Notes under the pieces: model-generated
Told to the model about the DNA's origin: nothing
The model's input: the letters and a program-made list of their open reading frames with translations, nothing else
The model's database searches: none
Program-made: the position numbers and the translations under genes
Shown here: positions 57,335 through 64,000 of the stretch, piece by piece
Numbering within the stretch: position 1 is the first letter of the stretch
Layout of the letters: each line of letters opens with the position of its first letter
NCBI GenBank assembly: GCA_963775015.1
Contig: CAVZHI010000006.1
Location: forward strand, 124,001-188,000
Origin: JAEMQF01 sp963775015
GTDB taxonomy: Bacteria; Pseudomonadota; Gammaproteobacteria; Burkholderiales; Burkholderiaceae_C
Direction: 5' to 3'
DNA: 64,000 bases

Positions 57335-58866
57335 TCGCGGCGCCTTGCCGGCACGAGCCGGGTGTCTGTGAGTTCGGCGTCATCATGCCAGTAACCTGTG
57401 TACGCCGGGCTCTGGATCCTGCTGATCGATCCGATCAATCGCGACATGCGCTTCGCCTCGACGGCGTTGCCGATCGCAAGCAGGTGCACGCCGGCGAGGT
57501 CGATGCGCGCCGCGTCGGCACGGATCGCGACTTCGCCGCTGAAGTCGCTCGCCGTCGCCGTCACCTCCGAGTTGGTCACGTCCAGTGCGACGTCGGCGGC
57601 GCGCACCTGCACACCCTGCATCTGCACGATCGAATCGCGGATCACGATGCGCTCGGCGTTCAGGTTCACAAGGCGCACCCCGGAGCAGCCGTCGATCAGC
57701 ACGTTGCGGTAGGCGCCGCTGTACTGCACGTCGGCGAGAGCGCTGCACTTGAGGTCGGTGGGTTCGAGCGCGCCTTGCGTGGGCAGCGGTGGCTGCGCTG
57801 CCGGCTCGGCGTCGAGCGCCGTGCTCAGCAAGGCGAGGAAGCGCTGCGGCGCTTCCAGCATCGGCGTGTGCCCGACGCCGGGCAGCGAGCGCAACTCAGC
57901 GCGTGGCAGCCTGCGCGCGAGCAGTTGCCCGGTGCGCAGCGGCGCGACCTTGTCGGCCTCGCCCCAGATGATTTGCGTCGGCTGTTTGAGCGCATGCACG
58001 GCGGAGCTGAAGTCTTCTTCCATGAGCGCGAGCGCGGCGTTGGCGTTGGCGCGGTTGCGCAGCAACAGCTCCCACGCCAGGTCGCTCTCCTTGAGGATCC
58101 GGGTCAGATCGGGCATGCCGAAGACCCGCTCGACGATCGCGTTGCCGAGCTCGGCGACTCGCGCCACCGGTTCCTTCAGCGCCTGCGGCAGGTTGGATGC
58201 CGCGAGCGGCAGGCTCGCGTTGTGTTTGGCGAACGCGGTGCGGTGCAGGATGCCGGCGGCGTCGACCAGGATCAGCTTCGCCACGAGTTCCGGGTAGGCG
58301 CTCGCCAGGCGCAGCGCAACCGCGCCGCCCATCGAGTGCCCGATCACGATGAGGCCCTGCTTGCCACAGCGCGTCAGCAAAGCCTGCAAGATCCGCGCGT
58401 AGTTGCTCGGCGAATAGCGGCCGCTCGGCACGCCCGAGTAGCCGAAGCCCGGCAAGTCGACCGCGATCACGTGATAGCGCTGCGCGAGCTGCGGCAGCAC
58501 CGGCAGCCAGTCGGTGAAACCGTTCTGCCCGAGGCCATGCACGAGCAGCAGGGCTTGCGGATTCGCCTGGCCCGCCTCGACGACCAGCATGTCGCTGCCG
58601 AACACCGATTCGCGTTCGAGCCGAAACGTCCAGTCGGCGGGCAGGGTCTGCTGCAGCGCCCTGATCGTTTTCAGGCGCTCCTTGCAGTGCGTGCACGTCG
58701 GCTCTTTGGGCGAGCGCGCCGGCGCCGAGGCGCTGCTTGCCGCACCACCTCCCTGAGCATGCGCGGGCAGCGCAGCGAGGTCCAGGGCGAACAGCGCCAC
58801 GCAGGCGAGGGCCAGGAGAGTGCCTCGGCGCGCACCCCGACGGGCGGCGATCTTGTCGGCAATCAT
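57331..58866 (-). CDS. Exported alpha/beta hydrolase with C-terminal beta-helix-like domain
   Basis: Protein of 511 residues. A signal sequence (LLALACVALFALDLAALPAHA) and a Cys pair (CTHCKER) precede a standard hydrolase with HGLGQNGFTDW as the oxyanion loop, nucleophile Ser in VIGHSMGGAVAL, Asp in TQIIWGEADKV and His in LPGVGHTPMLEAP. The last 150 residues or so (NVLIDGCSGVRLVNLNAERI and following) have the short, regularly spaced strand pattern of a right-handed beta-helix. The start is ATG 58866. It lies 25 bases after the dehydrogenase gene. Confidence 0.85.
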   Translation of the reverse strand: MIADKIAARRGARRGTLLALACVALFALDLAALPAHAQGGGAASSASAPARSPKEPTCTHCKERLKTIRALQQTLPADWTFRLERESVFGSDMLVVEAGQANPQALLLVHGLGQNGFTDWLPVLPQLAQRYHVIAVDLPGFGYSGVPSGRYSPSNYARILQALLTRCGKQGLIVIGHSMGGAVALRLASAYPELVAKLILVDAAGILHRTAFAKHNASLPLAASNLPQALKEPVARVAELGNAIVERVFGMPDLTRILKESDLAWELLLRNRANANAALALMEEDFSSAVHALKQPTQIIWGEADKVAPLRTGQLLARRLPRAELRSLPGVGHTPMLEAPQRFLALLSTALDAEPAAQPPLPTQGALEPTDLKCSALADVQYSGAYRNVLIDGCSGVRLVNLNAERIVIRDSIVQMQGVQVRAADVALDVTNSEVTATASDFSGEVAIRADAARIDLAGVHLLAIGNAVEAKRMSRLIGSISRIQSPAYTGYWHDDAELTDTRLVPARRRE

Positions 58867-58891
58867 GCGGCCGAAGACGTCGGGTCGACCG

Positions 58892-60034
<1,143 letters not shown>

Positions 60035-60082
60035 GCGACGAAGCCTACCGCGTTATCCTGCGCGGCCGACGACAATGGCCCC

Positions 60083-61591
60083 ATGACCGCCAAGTCCTCT
60101 CAGTTGACCTTGCCTGGGCTGCTCGCCGGCGATACCGAGCGCGTGCTTCGCGACAGCAATCCGTGGTGGCGCGGCGAGCGGCTTTTCGGGTTGCCGCCGG
60201 TGCGCCGGTGGGCATTCGCGCCGACATTCAAGGGGCTGAAGGCTGGCCTCGCGCCGGTAACCGTCTTGCGCGGCCCGCGGCAAGTGGGGAAGACCACGGT
60301 GCTGAACCAAGTCATCGACAGGTTGCTCGATGAAGGCATCGCTCCGAGTCGAATCTTCCGCGTGCAGTTCGACGACATACCTCAACTCCAGCGCCTGGAA
60401 ACGCCGATTCTCGATCTGGTGGCCTGGTACGCCGACAACATTCTGCTTCAGTCGATCAACGCGTACGCGCATGCCCAGGAAGGCCCGGTGTACGTGCTGC
60501 TCGACGAGGTACAAAACCTGCCCGACTGGGCAACGCAGGTGAAGCATCTCGTCGATCTTCAGCCGGTGCGAGCTATCGTTACCGACAGTTCGGCGCTGCG
60601 CATCGAGGCAGGGCGCGACAGCCTGGCGGGGCGTCTGTCCAGCATCGAGATGGGGCCGTTGTTGCTGCGCGAGATTGCCCAGCTGCGCGGCATTGGTCAG
60701 ATCGAACCGTACCTGCCTTTCAATGGTCTGGCGCCGTTGAAGGACAAGGCGTTCTGGCAAGGGCTGGTCGCCTTTGGCAAAGCGCACCTGGCCCTTCGCG
60801 ACCAGGCGTTCGAGTTGTTCTCAGCGTTCGGTGCCTACCCGTTGGCGCACACGCGGCCCGATGCGGCGTGGGACGAGATCGCGGCGCAACTGGTCGAGAC
60901 CGTGGTGCGCCGCGCGATCCAGCACGACCTGCGCGTGGGTGAGCGCGGCCGCAGGCGTGACGAACCGCTGCTCGAGGAGGTGTTTCGCTTGAGCTGTCGT
61001 TACGTGGGGCAGTCGCCCTCGCAAGCGATCTATCTCAACGAAGTTCGCCTCAGCCAGAATGCCAACATTGGTTGGCAGCGTGTCCTGGCGTATCTGCGCT
61101 TCCTCGACGCCACCTTGCTCGTGCGCCTGATCGATCCGTTGGAATTGCGCCTGAAACGGCGCAAAGGCGCACCCAAACTGATCCTCTCCGATCACGCCTT
61201 GCGTGCGGCGTGGTTGCAGGAGCAGGTGCCGCTCAGTCCGGCGCAGTTGCAGTCGGCGCCGCACCTGAGCGACATGGCGGGCCGCATCGCCGAGAGCGCG
61301 ACGGGTCAATTGTTCAAGTCCATGATCAACCTCGGGGTGCACCACTTCCCCGAGCGAGGCAGTGAGCCCGAGGTCGATTTCGTGCTGACCGTGGGTGACC
61401 AGCGCATTCCAGTGGAGGTCAAGTACCGGCGGCGCATCGATCACGCAGACACGCGCGGCCTGCGCGCCTTCATCGAAAAATCGGTCTACAACGCGCCTTT
61501 CGGCGTGCTGGTGACACTGACTGACGATTCCGGCAGCGACGACCCGCGAATCGTGTCGATGCCCTTGTCGACGCTACTGCTGATGCGCTGA
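60083..61591 (+). CDS. AAA ATPase with DUF4143/nuclease-like C-terminal domain
   Basis: Protein of 502 residues. Walker A is RGPRQVGKTT and Walker B YVLLDEVQNLPDW, followed by the sensor-like IVTDSSALRIEAG. The C-terminal third has a PD-(D/E)xK-like pattern (EPEVDFVLTVG and IPVEVKYRRR). The family is widespread and variable, often horizontally transferred, and of unclear function. The frame is open far upstream (to 58820), but that part is antisense to the dehydrogenase. ATG 60083 fits the family start. Confidence 0.88.
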   Translation: MTAKSSQLTLPGLLAGDTERVLRDSNPWWRGERLFGLPPVRRWAFAPTFKGLKAGLAPVTVLRGPRQVGKTTVLNQVIDRLLDEGIAPSRIFRVQFDDIPQLQRLETPILDLVAWYADNILLQSINAYAHAQEGPVYVLLDEVQNLPDWATQVKHLVDLQPVRAIVTDSSALRIEAGRDSLAGRLSSIEMGPLLLREIAQLRGIGQIEPYLPFNGLAPLKDKAFWQGLVAFGKAHLALRDQAFELFSAFGAYPLAHTRPDAAWDEIAAQLVETVVRRAIQHDLRVGERGRRRDEPLLEEVFRLSCRYVGQSPSQAIYLNEVRLSQNANIGWQRVLAYLRFLDATLLVRLIDPLELRLKRRKGAPKLILSDHALRAAWLQEQVPLSPAQLQSAPHLSDMAGRIAESATGQLFKSMINLGVHHFPERGSEPEVDFVLTVGDQRIPVEVKYRRRIDHADTRGLRAFIEKSVYNAPFGVLVTLTDDSGSDDPRIVSMPLSTLLLMR

Positions 61592-61604
61592 ACCGCTGCG
61601 ACGA

Positions 61605-62083
61605 TCAAATCGGATAGATGATCGAATTCGGAATCATCTCGCTGTCATACACACACAGCTTGACGGCGAACTTCAACCCGGCATCCGTGCGCAGCACCGT
61701 GTCCAGGTAGCGGCCGACGTTGAACACCTGCGTCAACTCGGACAGCTTGGTGCGAAACACGGCGTAATTTGCTTCGACTTCGATCGCGTTGCCCTCGATC
61801 CGCAGGACGCGCGGCACGCCGATCACGTGGCGCTGGTAGTAGGGGTCGTGGAACAGCGTCTCGCGGATCGCGTAGGCGCGATCCTTGAGCATGCCCTTGC
61901 TCTCGAACGAGAGCGTCGCGAGCGGCAGGCCGCGCTCGTGGTTCTCGCGCGGTATCAGCTTGTAGACGCAATCTGTCGGTGAAGAACTCGCACCAGCGAT
62001 CCCAGTCGGCGCAGTCGACCGCGCTCGCGTAGTCGGCGTAGAGCTGCGTCAGATGCAAGGTGGTCGTCGAATTCGAGCTTCAT
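61605..62083 (-). CDS. Aromatic-ring-hydroxylating dioxygenase beta subunit (two frameshifts)
   Basis: Small subunit of about 158 residues, with an NTF2-like fold. The N-terminal LTQLYADYASAVDCADWDRW and the segment CVYKLIPRENHERGLPLATL lie in different frames from each other and from the ATG at 62083 (MKLEFDDH). Extra bases near 62056-62062 and 61969-61978 explain this. The C terminus FNVGRYLDTVLRTDAGLKF through MIPNSIIYPI is intact. The start overlaps the alpha-subunit stop. Confidence 0.88.
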
Positions 62084-63345
62084 GGCGCTTCCATCACCTC
62101 GCGCCAATAGCGGTACATGCCGCGGATCAGCGTCTCGGTGACCATGTGATCCGTGTCGCCGACGTCGCGCCCGCCGAGTTCGACGAGCGTGCGGTGAAAC
62201 GGCTTGCTTTCGAAACCCGTCTGCGAGAACTCGATCACTTCGCCGTCGTCGGCGGAGACGAAGCCCGCCGGGCCGAACAGATTCGCCTGGCGCAGGCGCC
62301 GCTGCGTCATCGCGTCGTCGTCGTCTTCGAAGCCGAAGTGCGTCCACTCGAAGTTGAACGCGCCGTGGCCGGCGGGCTGGATGTGGCGCACCGACACGCT
62401 GTTCACCTGCTGCTGCAACACGATGCTCGGGAAGAGCGTCGTCATCACCGCGGTCGGCCCGCCCCACCAGGGCTCGGGGACGATGTCGAGAAAGCGCGCA
62501 TCGTTCAGCGTCATGTTCGCCTTGAAGCTCGACACCGCCGTCACCTGATCCGCGGCGCCGGTCGCGCCGCGCGTCGAGATCATCGCGGCGTGGCGGTGCC
62601 TCGAATCCATCTTCAATTGCGCCTGGTTGTCGGCGCGCCACAGGCCGAACGTGACGAACCAGGTGTGCAGCAGCCCCGGGTGGTAAGGGTCCTTGATGTT
62701 CTCCTGCATCAGCTTCCAGTTGCCCGGGATGCGTTGCCGGTTGTAGCCGAGGATCTTCAGCTTGCGGCCGTTGAAGAGGCGGTCGAAGTACTCCGTGATC
62801 GCCGGGCCCATGAAGTCTTCGAAGCGATTCGATGTCAGGGTCGAACGATGCGAACACGGCGCCGCCGCGGCGCGCGACCTTGAGCTTCGTCAGGCCGTGC
62901 AAGGGTGGTGTCGAAGTCCGCCGGCATGCCGCCGTTCGACTCGGCCGCCCTGGCGCACGCCGCGCCGAAACGGCACGCCCTGCAGGTCGCCGTTCAGCTT
63001 GTAGCTCCACTGGTGGTACGGGCAGACGAATTCCTTGCGGCTCCCGTGGCGCTCGCGGCAGAACTGCATGCCGCGGTGCGCGCAGACGTTTTCCACCACG
63101 TTCAACTCGCCTTGCGCGTCGCGTACCAGGATCACGGAGCGCTCGCCGATCGCGGTGCGTTTGAAGTCGCCCGGGTTCGGCACTTCGGCTTCGAGGCCGA
63201 CGTAACACCAGTGTTTGCGATAGAAGAAGCGCTCGAGTTCGCGCTGGTGCAGTTCTTCGCGCGTGTAGACGGAGAACGGGATCCGGCTCGTGCCGTCGGA
63301 TTCCCAGTTCTCGCCGCTGGGGAAGTGGGTTGAGGTCTCTGTCAT
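62080..63345 (-). CDS. Aromatic-ring-hydroxylating dioxygenase alpha subunit (three frameshifts)
   Basis: Catalytic subunit of about 420 residues. The Rieske ligands are in NVCAHRGMQFC and CPYHQWSYKL. The mononuclear-iron site is in ENIKDPYHPGLLHTW, which includes the bridging Asp and the His pair. Frame breaks near 62940-62950, 62898-62905 and 62820-62826 are each solved by removing one base. The order is uracil-DNA glycosylase, alpha, beta on this strand with ATGA overlaps. The substrate is probably an aromatic acid but is not assignable. No reductase is adjacent. Confidence 0.9.
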
Positions 63346-63966
63346 GGGCCGCCTTTCGCAGGCGCATCATGCCTTGCCGCGCCGCGCGCGCCAAGGACTT
63401 CGGCGACCCGGCCGCGCAGCGCGGGCAACAACTCTTCGCCGAACCAGGGGTTGCGCTTGAGCCAGATGTTGTTGCGTGGACTCGGGTGCGGCAGGGGCAC
63501 GGTGCGCGGCCAAAACGCGCGCCAGTCGTGCACCAGCGCGGTGAGCGACGCGTGCTTCCCCGGCAAATGGTAGGCCTGCGCGTACTGGCCGATCACCAGG
63601 CTGAGTTCAAGCTGGGGCAGGTGCGCGAGCAGCTTCGCGCGCCACGCCGGTGCGCACTCCAGCCGTGGCGGCAGGTCGCCCGACTTGCCGGTTCCGGGGT
63701 AGCAGAAGCCCATCGGCAGGATCGCGAGCTGCGTCGGGTCGTAGAAAGTCTCGCGCGTCACGCCGAGCCAGTCGCGCAGGCGCTCGCCGCTGGCGTCGTC
63801 GAACGGCAAGCCCGACGCGTGCACCTTGCGCCCCGGCGCCTGCGCGGCGACGAGGATTCGCGCCGACGCATGCATCTGCAGCACCGGGTCGCGGCCCGAG
63901 TGGCAGGTGCGCGGCGCACAGGGTGCACGCGCGAACCTCGGTGAGCAACGTTCCAAGCGAGTGCAT
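63342..63966 (-). CDS. Uracil-DNA glycosylase-family protein (one frameshift)
   Basis: About 207 residues. The motifs are ILVAAQAPGRKVHASGLPFDD (motif 1, described from ILVAAQAPG to GLPFDD), ILPMGFCYPGTGKSGDLPPR, LVIGQYAQAYHL and the C-terminal LPHPSPRNNIWLKRNPWF. These match the short UDG-superfamily group common in proteobacteria. The N terminus MHSLGTLLTEVRACTLCAA is one frame away. One extra C near 63881-63890 separates it from VLQMHASARI. The start is ATG 63966. It is coupled to the dioxygenase alpha gene. Confidence 0.87.
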
Positions 63967-64000
63967 GGGGAATGAGTTTCGCGCGCGCTGCCGTCGGCGC

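Overview
The window is high-GC chromosomal DNA from a betaproteobacterium, most likely order Burkholderiales and close to the Rubrivivax/Leptothrix/Comamonadaceae group. The evidence is the gene order lepA-lepB-DUF4845-rnc-era-recO-pdxJ-acpS-nagZ, the divergent rne/rluC pair, a urtABCDE urea transporter beside urease, and Bug-type (TctC) periplasmic binding proteins paired with CoA-transferase and HMG-CoA-lyase genes. This placement rests on gene content and order, not on a search.

Layout. 1-8970 is a plus-strand housekeeping run: signal peptidase, RNase III, Era, RecO, PdxJ, AcpS and NagZ. It is split at recO/pdxJ by an IS1634-family element, and the recO-3'/pdxJ-5' segment lies on both sides of it as two copies that are not identical. 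8994-13156 (minus) holds RNase E and a thioredoxin-fold/2OG-Fe(II) oxygenase. A 0.66 kb divergent gap leads to rluC, a HAD phosphatase, a Rieske protein and an S49 peptidase (plus). 16988-39717 is the nitrogen locus. On the minus strand the urease genes occur in the order D, A, B, C, E, F, G, but in three blocks with foreign cargo between them. urtABCDE lies on the plus strand between ureD and ureA. The ureA-urtA gap has two divergent sigma-54-type promoters around a central inverted repeat, which fits NtrC-type control under nitrogen limitation. Inside the locus sits a small NRPS-like group: an EntS-like MFS exporter, a C-lobe/A/PCP/hydrolase protein and a second hydrolase. 39931-64000 is mixed catabolic and accessory gene content: an HMG-CoA lyase/CYTH/CoA-transferase/TctC operon, NudC, YgiQ, a second TctC, a cyclase, an MFS protein, threonine aldolase, a PQQ-type dehydrogenase/hydrolase/Rieske operon, a DUF4143 ATPase, and a uracil-DNA glycosylase/ring-hydroxylating dioxygenase operon.

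Two features run through the whole window. First, a dispersed palindromic repeat with core ATCCCGGC-N4-GCCGGGAT occurs at seven loci. Four are inverted pairs, one of these lies inside the ygiQ reading frame, and one abuts the start of urtC. Second, about twenty otherwise well-conserved genes carry single-base frameshifts. Nearly all are +1, often lengthening a short homopolymer. This looks like residual sequencing error rather than gene decay, so each such gene is annotated here across its full repaired extent with the break position stated. No tRNA, rRNA, CRISPR array or phage structure was seen.
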